Shown here piece after piece: positions 22,708 through 33,337 of a DNA stretch of 64,000 nucleotides. The notes beneath the pieces were generated by a model that saw only the letters and a list, made by a program, of their open reading frames with translations, searched no databases and had not been told where the DNA came from. Origin of the DNA: Simmondsia chinensis. Lineage: Eukaryota > Streptophyta > Magnoliopsida > Caryophyllales > Simmondsiaceae. The stretch is from assembly GCA_018398585.1 (NCBI GenBank), contig JAGTTD010000015.1:4779001-4843000 (forward strand), read 5' to 3'. The position numbers and the translations under genes are program-made. Within the stretch, counting starts at the first letter, position 1; each line of letters starts with the position of its first letter.

Positions 22708-22994
22708 GTCTTGATTGTTGTGACTTCCTTTCAATCTCGTCTCTAGTTTTGTTATGGTTGACCGCTTCCCCTTATTCCTAAACTGTCTCATCTTTTGGCA
22801 TTGGATGTGTTGTGCGTGTTTAATTTTTCCTGCCTGTTTGTTTTCGTTTGTCCTATTTTCATGTTTTTCTTGGTTATTTTTGTCTCTGTTTCCTAATTCT
22901 TGTTTTTATGCATGTTGTTTGTGGCCTCTACTGTCCGAGTAGCCTATTTCGTACTACGTCTTTGTCGCTAATTATGAAAAAAAAGTATGTAATA

Positions 22995-23979
22995 TTCTAG
23001 TTCGTAGAAAAGGAAAAAAATGAAAATCTAAGTTCTTTACTACTTTATTTTGTAAAGTATACAATATTCTATCTTTTTAATATATTATTGTTAAATTTTT
23101 CCCTCCTTCAAAACTCTCAAATATCAAATCTTGTAATTTTAAGACTTCCTGTATGTTCAATTATATTTTTTAAAAATAAAATATCTTCCGTACATTGCAC
23201 AAAATCACACTAGCGTCTAATTAAATTGATATGTATGTAAGATTTATATGCATAATTTTGATATTAAATTATGTAATATATTAGTAACGTTATTTATTAA
23301 AGAATACTGGTAAATCAACTGTATTTTTATAATTTGTAAAAATATTAAACACCAAACTAAAAATAAGATAAAAGACACTTGGAAGACTTGGAGAATTTCT
23401 TGGATAACTCATTCACAAGAACAAACCCATTTAAATACTTACAAGAATAAACCTAGCTCATAACTCTAAAGGAATCCTAGAAGACTAGATTAATTACAAG
23501 AAATAAAAGCAAGAAAATCAATGACCCGTTATGGACAAAGAAGAGGCACATTCAATTCTAGCTTAATTACCCATCCTAAATACAAAGAAGTTACAAGAAT
23601 TAAATCCTAAATACAAAAATACATAGAAAAATACAAGCTAAATACGAGAAACCTTTTTCAACATAATTTAATAACTTTAATCGGATATATTTTTAATATT
23701 CCGTATCTATTATTTATAATCCACCCTTTTATATATTTTTTATATATGTTCTAAGAAGAAATAGATGAAAAGCCTTAGATGTGGAAGCACACGCCTGAAG
23801 TATAATAGATATTTGACAATGTCGTATTTAGTGGTTTGATTGAAAAATATTAAATTTTAGAAGGTAATTTTATAAAAAATTTTAAAATTTGCTATGGTTA
23901 AATAAAAAATAAACACTTTTGAAGATAATTTTGTGTAAGAAAATCTTGATTTTTAGTTATAGTCACATTATAGAATGAA
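22995..23979. other. AT-rich sequence without a gene
   Basis: No supported coding frame or RNA. A segment near 23180-23212 faintly resembles a Helitron 3' end but is too degraded to call. Confidence 0.3.
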
Positions 23980-24109
23980 TTTTTTTTTTTTTTTTTTTTT
24001 GATCAGTTCGAACTCCTTTAGTAAGGAAGGGGAAGGGGGATGCCGAGCCTCGAACACTGGATTCCGGGGTGACAGCATGGCTACCCAACCATTGGGCCAG
24101 GAGGGCTTT
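23980..24109 (-). mobile_element. tRNA-derived SINE with poly(A) tail
   Basis: Read on the minus strand: a tRNA-like head with box A TGGCCCAATGGTTGGGTAGC and box B GTGTTCGAGGCTC, a short body, and a 20-base A-tail (the T run at 23981-24000). Flanks TAGAATGAATTTTT and TAGAAATTTTTT may be the duplication. The A-tail means L1-type mobilisation, unlike the TTG-tailed SINEs elsewhere. Confidence 0.75.
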
Positions 24110-24202
24110 GGCTAGAAATTTTTTACTTGGAAAAAGGAAAATAATGAGTTTTTTGTGACCTTTTTTAGCAGACTATTGTTATAATTTTTATAAGATATTA
24201 AG

Positions 24203-25752
24203 TGATTGATGTGCCTCATTTTTACATATTCTATTTTTTTCTTGCCATATATTTGGCTTTTACATGTATGTTTTGTTGTAATCCTGGCACATTTATGCTT
24301 GGAATGCATTGGAGTAAACAAAGGTTTAAAAGTGGCAAAATCAAGCATAATCGAGGCATATTTGAAGACTACTTTGAGAAACCTGACCACGTGGGTAAAA
24401 GAATGACCAATTGGGTCGTAACTTGATAACTCAAGCAGGTCTCGTAGAGTTTTGGATATTAAATGATCAATCGACACAAAGTACCAATTGATCAGAGTCC
24501 TGCAGTAGGGCGATATTTATAGTAGATCTACCGATCAGTTGGGAAACTAGGCTGATTGATTGGCCCGAAACAGTAACCCAACCAATTAGGGGCCTGATCG
24601 ATTCGACCCATCTTACTCCCGCGATGTAGGTTTACACAACGAATACAAATAAAGAGAGGGAGTCTCATATTTTGCATCTTTTTGCTACGTCTCCTCTCCT
24701 TCCCAAAGTCGCTACGAGTTCCAACAGTTCTCAAACGCCAAAACGCAGGTGGTCGGAGTGCAGGGGGAATCAAAGCAACAATCAACTTCAACGTCAATTG
24801 AGGGAGTCTTCGCTTTCGAGTTTTATTCATTGTGTTCTTTGTTTTAAATTTTATGATGTATAAAAATTCCATGGAGTATACTCTTTTAGTTTAGATATGA
24901 AGGATGGGTAGCCGTCCATATTCCAGAATCATATTATGCTTTTGACAATGATTTTGTTATGTTATGTACGCACCCCTGTGGGGAATTTATGATTGTTGTT
25001 TGGTCTTCTTTGTTCATGCTTATAGCGATGTTAAGATCTCTGAATTATTAGCTTTCATCTACAAGTTTGTAGCCTATACCATAACATAACTAGTTTTTCA
25101 CGCATGGTCTCAACCCTGAACGCAATCTTTTATATAAAGTAATACTTAATTAGGATGATAAAAAAAAAAAAACTTAATTAGGAGTGACAAAGAAAGTTGT
25201 TAGTGCTATTGACATAAGCCATGCTATACTACGCCTAGAGCGATACAATGGTTTATGCTCTTAGACTAGTTCATTATCTTAAGCCCTAACTTAAGTATTA
25301 ATTTAGGTTTAATATTAAATTGGGAGCAAGAAAAGAATTAAGTAGTGCTAATGAAATAACCTATGCTACGCATAGGGTGATATGATATCTTTAGACTAGT
25401 TTATTACCCTAAGCCCTAATTTAAATATTAGCCCAAGCTTAATACTTGTAGCCTAAGCCTCCTAAATCATTATCATAGTATAATATAATGATGGGATATG
25501 AGTAAAACTACCCCAAATTTATTCCCTAAACTAACCTCAATCAAATTGTCATCTTTAGTTTATTGTTAGTTTTGTTAATTTCGTAAACAGATCACTCAAA
25601 CCAACAAAAACCTAACTCAAACTGCTCATTAACAACTAAATCCCACTTAACTCCAATTCCCTGTGAATACGTCACTTGTATACCCGATTATGCCACGACG
25701 AACTCGTACGCTTGCGAATACGCAGTTTTAAAACACTTTTAAAACTACATCA
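24203..25752 (+). repeat. 5' LTR of the Athila-like Ty3 element
   Basis: It begins TGATTGATGTGCCTCATT and ends AAACTACATCA, just before the primer-binding site. It matches 29984-30714 in its first part and 31405-31522 in its last part. Clustered GATCAATCGA/GATTGATTGG motifs sit at 24468-24603, before a leader with TACAAATAAAGAGAGGG. The middle (about 25165-25443) holds a tandem duplication of roughly 140 bp that shares AGACTAGTTYATTAYC and CCTAAGCCCTAA. Length is about 1.55 kb, normal for Athila. Confidence 0.8.
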
Positions 25753-25754
25753 AG

Positions 25755-25770
25755 TTTTTGGTGCCTTTAG
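25755..25770 (+). other. Primer-binding site (Athila type, mutated)
   Basis: TTTTGGTGCCTTTAG follows the LTR end. Athila elements carry TGGCGCCGTTGCC here. The match is partial, consistent with decay. Confidence 0.5.
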
Positions 25771-25849
25771 ATTTAGGTATTAACGAGTTCTTTTTGTTTA
25801 TTTATTTTTTTTTCTTTTTTGTTGTTTATTTCTTTTGTTTTATTCCTAG

Positions 25850-26888
25850 ATTGTGGTCAATGTGGATTCAACCTGCTTTACGTATTGTATACACTATAGA
25901 CGCTCACTCAACCCGAAAATGTTACCTTACATTCCAGAAATTGAGTTAGCTTTATCTACCTTGAGGCGATACGAAGCTATTGCGAATCCACCTCCAGTCA
26001 TGGCCAACTTTATAACTCGTACGATCGGGGATCACTTTGTTCCCCAAACGTACATCGCACCAGCCAGAGTTGTGTTACCCATCGTGGGTAATCCAAACTT
26101 CGACATTAAGCCTTAGATTATCAACATACTTTCCACTTTCTACGGGAAGCCGATTGAGAGCCCATATGAGCACCTTGACCCTTTTTTAGAAATCTGTGAA
26201 ACTTGTCATTATCAAGGTGTTTCATCTGACGCAGTTAGGCTATGTCTTTTTCCTTTCTCTTTAAAGGACGTAGCCAAATGGTGGTTTCAATCCCTACCAA
26301 GGAGTGAAATCACAACTCGGAATTGCCTTCAACAAAAGTCGCTGATCAAGCTTTATCCCAAGGTCAAAACTGTGGCCGTTAGGCATGCAATCAATAGTTT
26401 TAAACAAAAAGATCAAGAGCAATTTCATGAAAGTTGGGACAAATTTAAGGAGCTCTTTAGAAGCTGTCCCCCCCCACGGGTCACTCAAGTGGGCTCTTGT
26501 CGAGAACTTCTATGATGGTCTCACGACTTCTAACAAGCAAATGGTTAATGCTTCATGCTGTGGAGCATTTAACTAGCAAGACAAGGATGAAGCTTGGACG
26601 TTGTTTGAGCATCTCAGTAAAAACTCCCTTGATCAAGCCTCTTCTGTGATGGTGGTTGGGGGGAGCACATGTGGCGTGTACAAAGTAGCACCTAAAGTTG
26701 ATGTTAACATGAGATTGGATGCCCTTAGTTGGAAGATGTACCAAATTATGAATTTACATGCAAACCCTACTAACATACATCTAATGAACGCAGTTGAATC
26801 ATCATCTGGTTGTGTTACTCCGTGCAGCATTTGTTCCGGCGAGGACCACTCTGTGTTTAACTGTTTATATGCGTCAAAGTTTCCCTAA
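25850..26888 (+). pseudogene. Athila-like gag, broken
   Basis: After an N-terminal part (DHFVPQTYIAPARVVLPIVG) the gag core is clear: LFPFSLKDVAKWWFQSLP, then KLYPKVKTVAVRHAINSF, QEQFHESWDKFKELFRSCP and, in another frame, ENFYDGLTTSNKQMVNASC. The zinc knuckle CSICSGEDHSVFNC (Cx2Cx4Hx4C) is near 26824-26865. Damage seen: a stop at 26114-26116, a frameshift in the C run at about 26468-26475, and a stop at 26572-26574. The motif set is characteristic of Athila/Tat gag. Confidence 0.85.
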
Positions 26889-27534
26889 TATGTGCAGGAC
26901 TAGGTCTATGCACCACGGGAATATTTGCAGAACAACACTTCGTTCTTTAACACCTACAATCTTTGATGGCACAATCACCCGAACTTCTCACGGAAACAGA
27001 ACGACCATCAGAACTCATCCACGAGACAATAGAATCGCAGCTTTCTAGGTAACGCACACCCTCTCGCTTTTTCGGAAGGGAAGAGGTATATTTCTCAACC
27101 TACCCACCTTGTTTTGCATGCTGACCCCCCTCCCCCACCTCCGAGATATTCTTTATAATTCGAGGAGTGTATGCTCGGATTTATGGAGCACACCACACAA
27201 CTAGTCCAAATCCATTCTCAGCCAATTGCTCAAATAGAGGACCAGATATGACAATTGGCCCAAACTCTTCATAGGCAAGAAGAAGGGAGATTATTATCCC
27301 AACCTCTCACAAATCCAGCAGGGTCCACTAATTCTAACCATAACTTGCTTACTCACGAGCAAGTTCAGGTTGTGTCAGTGGCTGGAGAGGGAAACCTTAG
27401 AGATGTGGAGGTCGAGGTTGAGAAGGAGAGCACAGATCCCTCCCCCACCACTGCTGGGAAGGGCCCACAAGGTAGGTCTTATGAACCCGCAGTTCTTTTT
27501 CCTTCGGCCCTTAAAGGACTGAAAAAGGGATGAC

Positions 27535-28300
27535 CCAAAGAGGGCTGAGCTCATAGATGTGTTTAAGGACATAAAGATCAACTTGCTATTGATCAAAGGC
27601 ATTACGCACATTCCTATGTATTCCAAGTTCCTTAAGGGCCTCTTCGTGAAAAAGAAATGTGTGCAAGCGCATACTTTGAAGAAGTTCCGACTCGCTTAGA
27701 AGGTGAATAGTATTTTAGTGTTAGGCACCCTGCCCAAGTTTCAAGATCCCGGAGGTCTTACAGTTCCATGTTCCTTAGGAGAGCGTTGCCCTAGCAGAGC
27801 CTTGCTAGATCTAGGAGCGAGTGTAAACCTCATCCCTGACTCAGTTTTTGGGGAATTGGGTATAGGAGACCTCAAGTCAACTAATGTCACACTTCAGTTG
27901 GCCGATAGGACAGAGCCTATACCTCGTGGGATGGTGGAGGATGTACTTGTCAAGGTTGATAAGTTAGTCTTCCCGGTTGATTTTATTGTGCTAGATATAG
28001 ACCCTACTCCTCGGCAGAAGCACAACACTCGCATCGTTCTAGGTCAACCGTATGGCCGACGCTGTGATTCACTGTAAGATAGGAGTGTTAAAGATTTCTT
28101 TTGGAAACCTTAAAGGCAAATTGAAGGTCTCAAACTTCGTTCGACATCCTGAGACTGAGGATGAATTAGAATACTATAGGGTTGATAATATTGACCCTTT
28201 GGTAGAGTTAGATGAGCCTGATTCTACTAAAGTTGTGATTGTAATAATGTCCCCGTCTAGATCGTTAGCTGTGTTTCATCACCTACATTTGATAAGATAA
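27535..28300 (+). pseudogene. Athila-like aspartic protease region
   Basis: The frame before 27703 reads DVFKDIKINLLLIKGITHIP. Then come FQDPGGLTVPCSLGE, the catalytic DLGASVNLIP (normal retropepsin DLGAS), LQLADRTEPIPRGMVEDVLV and FPVDFIVLDID. After the LGQP motif the frame shifts and continues to about 28300. Expected RT, RNase H and integrase are absent: sequence passes directly to CTAACGACGTTAAACTTAGC and GGAGGCAACCCAA, which in Athila elements follows the integrase. Confidence 0.85.
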
Positions 28301-28483
28301 AGATTCAAGACCTCGATGCTGATTGTGTTTTCTTCCTTGATAGTTACAGGTCGAGAAACGCTGTTGGGTTTGTGGATCATCCCTACAAGCTCAACCTGAA
28401 TTCTATAGCAGATATTACCTCAGATTTTGATTGACATTGTGCTCTACACTGCGTCTGGCTAACGACGTTAAACTTAGCACTCT

Positions 28484-28798
28484 TTGGAGGCAACCCAAAC
28501 TACTTTTATGTTTTTTATGTGTTTTGTTTTTCAGATTGAACTCTCTTTCTGTTGCAGATCCTTTGGTTATCCCTTTCATGGTATTTTTGTTTTTCTTTTA
28601 CTAAACACTTGTACGGTTCGTATTTCCAGCGCTACTAACAAGTTTGTATTGTATTGTGTCTTCTATGTATTCTTTTGCAGCTTGCTACTTCTATCTTTCC
28701 TTATTGGATTTGATCACCACGCGTCGCTAAATATGCCATATCTTAGGTTTGTCTCTTTCCTTTCCTTGCTTGTATTTACTTTCGTTGATTTGCATTGA
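28484..28798 (+). other. Hydrophobic open frame in the Athila-like 3' region
   Basis: 104 codons rich in Phe, Leu, Cys and Val with about three hydrophobic stretches. It lies where Athila elements may carry an extra ORF, but I see no conserved envelope motif and T-rich DNA gives hydrophobic frames by chance. Confidence 0.2.
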
Positions 28799-29983
28799 GG
28801 ACAATGTAGGGTTTGGGTTTGGGGATGGTATAAATGGTGAGAACTTTTGATTTGTCCTTTTAGTATCTTTTTGCTTAAACTAGCTGAGTTTTTGCATGGA
28901 TTAGCATAGAATTATGGTGACTTATATTGAAATTCAAATTTGAGATGTATTATGACCATTAGAATATTTATGTGATGGTATTATTTCTGGATCTGACTTT
29001 TGAATCTGTATTTTTGTCATTTAACTAGTTAGAGAGATTACTACTTTTCACCCTTAATCTTGTGACATATCCAACCTTTTAAGTTATAATAGCGGAAATA
29101 ATTTTAGGAATTTGAATCCACCATTTTACTCCTAACAATGTTCAAATCAATTTTCTATCGCTTTATCTTGAGTGATTAAAAAAAAAAGGGTACCAATGTC
29201 TGTGAATTAGGTAAGTACATGTGACTTATTGGTTCTTGTAGCCCTTGTGTCTCGAGTAAGTAAGCTTATAAGGGTGTCTTAACACCTGATACTTTGAGCC
29301 AACTAGGTTGGTAGTTGCCATCCAAAGCTCGTCACACGGGCGCTTTAAGTCACTGTAATAAACACTAATACCCAATTTGGGAAAAAAAAAAGAAAAAAAA
29401 GAGAAGAATTAAGGTATGGGCTAGTAACGGCTTAGGCTGTGAATTCCTTTTAGTCGAGCCATTAGGTCCGAGGAGTGCTCTTCACTCGGTGCCTTGAGCC
29501 ACCTGGATCGGGGATCATCGATCGAAAGCTCGTTACGTGGATTTGAGGAAAACATGTCTGGCCATGAGTTACTTAAAGAAAGAAAAGAAAAAAAGCAAAA
29601 AAAGAAAAAAAGGAAAAACAAGAGAAAAGAGAAACCTTTTGATTTCACAATTAATTAGCAGTGAATTGTTAAGATAATTGATTCCTTTGATTATTTTCTC
29701 TATTCATCTTAAATTTGGAGGGTTTGAAATAAGAAAAAGATGAGAGAAGTTCTAGGCTCAGTCACTAGTAAAAAAAAAAACCTGAATCATGAGAACTTGA
29801 GTTGGAACCAGTACAATAATAACATTACATAAAGATTCTCTACTCTCGGGTACACCTTCAAATATGATCGAAAAATATTTTTCACTAGTTATTCTTGCCA
29901 TTACATGCCTAACTAAATTCTTCCATCATTAGCTAGTTTGAGTTGAATATTGCTTGAGGACAAGCAAGGTGTAGGTTTAGGGA
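28799..29983 (+). other. Non-coding 3' region of the Athila-like element with an imperfect duplication and polypurine tract
   Basis: Two related blocks (about 29275-29335 and 29455-29545) share GCCA.CT.G.T.GG, then ATCCAAAGCTCGT/ATCGAAAGCTCGT and A-rich spacers. GAGGACAAGCAAGGTGTAGG followed by TTTAGGGA just before 29984 is the typical Athila polypurine region. Confidence 0.6.
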
Positions 29984-31522
29984 TGTTAATGTGCCTCATT
30001 TTTACACACTCTATTTCTCATTCTTGCGATATATTCGATTTTTACATGTGTGTTTTATTGTAATCTAAGCACATTTATGCTCGGAATGCATCGGAGCAAA
30101 CAAATGTTGAAAAGTGGTAGAATCAAGCATCATCAAGGCATATTTGAAGACTACTTTGAGAAACCTGACCATGTGGGCGAAAGAATGACCAACTGGGTCG
30201 TAATTTGGTAATTCAAATAAGTTTGGTACAGTTTCGGGTACTAAACGATCAATCGACAAGAAGTACTGATCGGTCAGCGGCCCGCAGTAGGGTGAGATTT
30301 ATAGTATAGCTATCGATTGATTGGGAAACCGGGCTGATTGATGGGCTAGACTAGCCAATTGATTGGGGGCTCGATCGATCGGCCCATCTTATACCCGCAA
30401 TGTAGGTTCACGCCACGGGTATATAAATAAAGAGGGGCAGTCTTATATTTTGCATCATTTCACTGCGTCTCCTCTCCTTCTCTCCTTTCCGAAACCGCTA
30501 CGAGTTCCAACGGTTCTCAAACATCGAAGCGCAGGTGATGGAAGTGCAGGGGGAATCAAAGCAAGGATTAATGCCAATGTCAATTCAGGGAGTCTTCGCT
30601 TTGAAGTTTTATTCAATGTTTTTTTTGTTTTAAATTTTATGATATATAAAACTCACGTGAAAGAGTAAACTCTTTTAGTTTAAGAATGAAGGACGGGTAA
30701 CCATCCGTATCCTAGCCAAGCCAACCTTCCACCGGCCGCCACTGCCATCGCCGCTTCTTCCTCTTCAAATACTTGATCTTCTCTTCCCCCCGGGGAGCTC
30801 GTTCTCTCCTCATTGTCCTTTTCTCTTTACTTCTCGGTTGCGCTCTCTGTTTCTCTCTCTTTTTTTTAAAAACACCAGCCCTCTGCTTCTCTAAAACTCT
30901 TTTTATTTAAAAAAAAAAAAAAACTCTATTTTCTAGATAAAAAATATTATTTTTTTAGTAAAGTGTTTTACAGCTGTGTCGCAGTAAAATTTATTTTCTC
31001 AACACCTTGCAGTGCAATGTCTTGGCTATTTCGGAATTTTGTTGTATAGTATCATATTATAAGTTAAATAATTTTCAAAATAATATTATAATATAATATT
31101 ATACTAATAAAATTATAATACACTGTCTTATTTAACTAGTATTATTTATGTTTACTATCAAATGACTTTACGGCTCTAGTCATTGTAAAGCATTTTTGTA
31201 TTAATATATTATTGCATTTATTACAATATCACAATATATTAGATATAATTTATATTTGAATAGATAGTTTATTATTTGAGTTATTTATGTGATTGTATAT
31301 TGCTAGGTACACCTTGTATCAAAAAAGCGTACGCCTCGTTTATGCTCCTCGCGCCTCGGTCTTAGGGATCATTTGCGCCTTAATGCGCCTCGCGTCTTTG
31401 ACAACAATGTTAACAACTAAATCCCACTTAACTTCGATTCCCTGTGGATATGCCACCCATATACCCAACCAAGCTACGAAGAACTCGGATGTTTGCCAGT
31501 ACGCGGTTTTAAAACTACATCG
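29984..31522 (+). repeat. 3' LTR of the Athila-like element, middle replaced
   Basis: 29984-30714 matches the start of the 5' LTR, including GATCAATCGA/GATCGATCGG clusters at 30246-30382 and the GGGTATATAAATAAAGAGG promoter near 30416. 31405-31522 matches its end (AACAACTAAATCCCACTTAAC, then ACGCGGTTTTAAAACTACATC). Between them, 30715-31404 is unrelated to the corresponding part of the 5' LTR, so foreign DNA replaced or displaced the middle. No clear target-site duplication was found. Confidence 0.7.
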
Positions 31523-31649
31523 ATGATCAATAGAAATCTATATAATATAATAATTTCAAATTGATTAAAAAAATTAATTTGACAAGTATATTATGTAATT
31601 TTGGGGTTTAATATAATATTTTGCAGGAATTTTAAGCTGTGTTTTTCTA

Positions 31650-32230
31650 TAGTCTCCTTACTTCAATTTCTAACTGATGAGAAGGTTAAAAAGGTCGTGT
31701 TGACTTTCTGTAGCAGTGGAGAAAGATTGTGCCACAAAACTTACAAGTGGGGGACGTAATAGACATGATAGAGTGAAGGCAAAGCCAGTGTTATGTAACG
31801 CAAAAGGGCGGGGAGAATGTCAATCCAATGCGACCGCACAATGAAGGCGTTTCAGACCCCGATTGTGGTAAGTGCTGCAATGTTAAAATTAGAGAGAAAG
31901 AGATCCTTGACACTATATGGTGCGGGCCCGTCGGCGAAGGAGGTGGCCTTGGTGCCCAGCTTGGCACTAGTCGCAGTGATAGCGTCGACAACCTGAATCA
32001 CACAAACTCCCTTGTGGTGATAGGAAAGGATCCAATGTGAATCACGCAAGGTGCATCAGTACTATGATGTAAAGTTGGCATCATCCCAATTAAACACCTT
32101 GGCATTCTTTGGAACGAACCTGAAATGTTTCATTATGAGGGCACCTGGCATCCAAAACATTGAAAACAAAGTTGCTGTCACGGCAGGGAAAACTATGATC
32201 CAAAGGAGGGAGTGTTACACTTATCAAATC
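31650..32230. other. Unassigned, less AT-rich patch with short open frames on both strands
   Basis: The minus strand gives two protein-like stretches, one around 32187-32065 with PAVTATLFSMFWMPGALIMK and KHFRFVPKNAKVFNWDDANF, and one at 32049-31852 with KATSFADGPAPYSVKDLF and LSNFNIAALTTIGV. They are separated by stops. Composition differs from the surrounding AT-rich DNA. AAAGGAGGGAG followed by TGTTACAC at 32203-32221 could be a polypurine tract and LTR start. I do not recognise the protein. It may be a pseudogene or retroelement remnant. Confidence 0.3.
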
Positions 32231-32613
32231 TGAAATATTGAGATTATCTTTGTATTATCTCTCCACCTTCAAGATGTCGTTTAAAGAAGCAAAGAAAATC
32301 GACTAGCTACAAAGGGACCCTTGAATAGCCAATCTTAGACTCAATAATCATTGAGTCATGTCACAAGTTTCTTTCTCATAACTCAACTCAACCCGACTCA
32401 TTTTTTGTAAGAACCTAACCCATTTGTACGGGCAATTTGATCCAGGGGTGACAAATGTGTTGTATTTATGTTCGTGTTATTTGAGGGGTTTTAAAAATGG
32501 GGTCAATCCGGTTTGTTTACTAAATAATTTGGGTACTCTCAACCCTTACCTAATCTAATTATTAAAAATGGTGTGGGCTACCTATTTAATTATATTGGTA
32601 ACTTTTTTCATTA

Positions 32614-32794
32614 CTCACAACCCATTGCTCACAGGTCTCCATGAGGTGACAAAGACTTTTTTCTCAGGTTGGGGGTTCTCGGAAACAGCCTCTCTTCAGA
32701 TTCACACCCTGAAGGGGAGAGGCTGTGTACATCTACCCTCCCCAGACCCTGCTTTTGTGGGAGCCCTTGAGACACTGGGATTGTTGTTGTTGTT
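32614..32794 (+). mobile_element. SINE with a non-5S head and the shared TTG tail
   Basis: A perfect 17-bp duplication GGTAACTTTTTTCATTA (32597-32613, 32795-32811) defines 181 bp. The first 45 bases (CTCACAACCCATTGCTCACA, then GGTCTCCATGAGGTGACAAA) resemble neither 5S nor an obvious tRNA. From CAGGTTGGGGGTTCTCGG onward it is the shared RTE-type 3' region, ending in (TTG)5. The preserved duplication and tail suggest a fairly young insertion. Confidence 0.85.
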
Positions 32795-32870
32795 GGTAAC
32801 TTTTTTCATTAAATGCTAATTTTTTAACTTACAAATATGTTAATACACTTCATGCTTGATAGTAATTATA

Positions 32871-32922
32871 CAACAACAACAATAATCCAAGTGCCTCAAG
32901 GACTCCTGCAAAAGCGGGGTCT
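32871..32922 (-). mobile_element. 52-bp truncated TTG-tail insertion
   Basis: On the minus strand only the last bases of the shared 3' region remain (GACCCCGC, AGGAGTCCTTGAGGCACTTG, then TTGTTGTTG). A 19-bp duplication ATGCTTGATARTAATTATA (32852-32870, 32923-32941; one mismatch) flanks it. This is a very short but complete target-primed insertion. Confidence 0.85.
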
Positions 32923-33232
32923 ATGCTTGATAATAATTATAATTGTTAAAATAAGCTATCAAAGTACTATTATCAAATATAGTTTAAATTATCTTAAATT
33001 GAAAAAATATATAAAATAACAATAGTACACTATTCAAATTCTTAAAATAACTATATAAATGGGTCAATTGTGTTGAAAACGAGTTACACAAATCATACCA
33101 AATTCAACCTGGTTTTAAAACCTCCGTTCCAAACTCGTTATCACTGTATCATGTGTAATTTTGTCGGCCCTAATTTGATGCATACGAGCCCAGTCAAATG
33201 GGTTTCAAACCGAGTTGACCCGCTACCCACCT

Positions 33233-33337
33233 CTTCCTATGCTGTTAGAGTTGTTGGTCTGCTAGCTTTCAAACCCAAACTTCAAACCCAAACTTCGAAG
33301 TAGCAAAGAGATCGGACCCGTTACCGCCAGCGGGGCG
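33233..33337 (+). promoter_or_regulatory. Short unique region between a MITE-like repeat and the PFD6 start codon
   Basis: About 105 bases hold whatever 5' UTR and core promoter are not inside the repeat. A short direct repeat CAAACCCAAACTTC occurs twice (about 33270-33297). No TATA box is evident. Confidence 0.35.

Larger units (their letters stand above)
17521..22981 (+). mobile_element. 5'-truncated L1-type LINE 3' end, split by a copia element
   Basis: Left part 17521-17707 and right part 22708-22981 together match the repeat at 50294-50634. Shared phrases are ATGGTTGAGTTGTT.GTAAGGA and, on the right, CTATTCCTAACTGTCTCATCTT-like, TTTTCTTGGTTATTTTTGTC and TTTTATGCA. A perfect 13-bp duplication AAAGTATGTAATA (17508-17520, 22982-22994) encloses both parts and a short A-run. 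This shows that one L1 insertion was later broken by the copia element. Confidence 0.75.
32443..33232. mobile_element. hAT-like MITE or remnant hosting two TTG-tailed insertions
   Basis: Left AGGGGTGACAAATGTGTTG, and right GAGTTGACCCGCTACCCACCT (complement AGGTGGGTAGCGGGTCAACT), match the general form of plant hAT MITE ends with GGGTCAA motifs, but the ends are diverged and no duplication was found. Two SINE-type insertions interrupt it (32614-32794, 32871-32922). Its right end is about 105 bp before the PFD6 start codon. Confidence 0.4.

Noticed and set aside
23170..23212. Helitron 3' end (CCGTACATTGCAC then CACTAG)
   Set aside because: The hairpin is not complementary enough and no 5' end was found.
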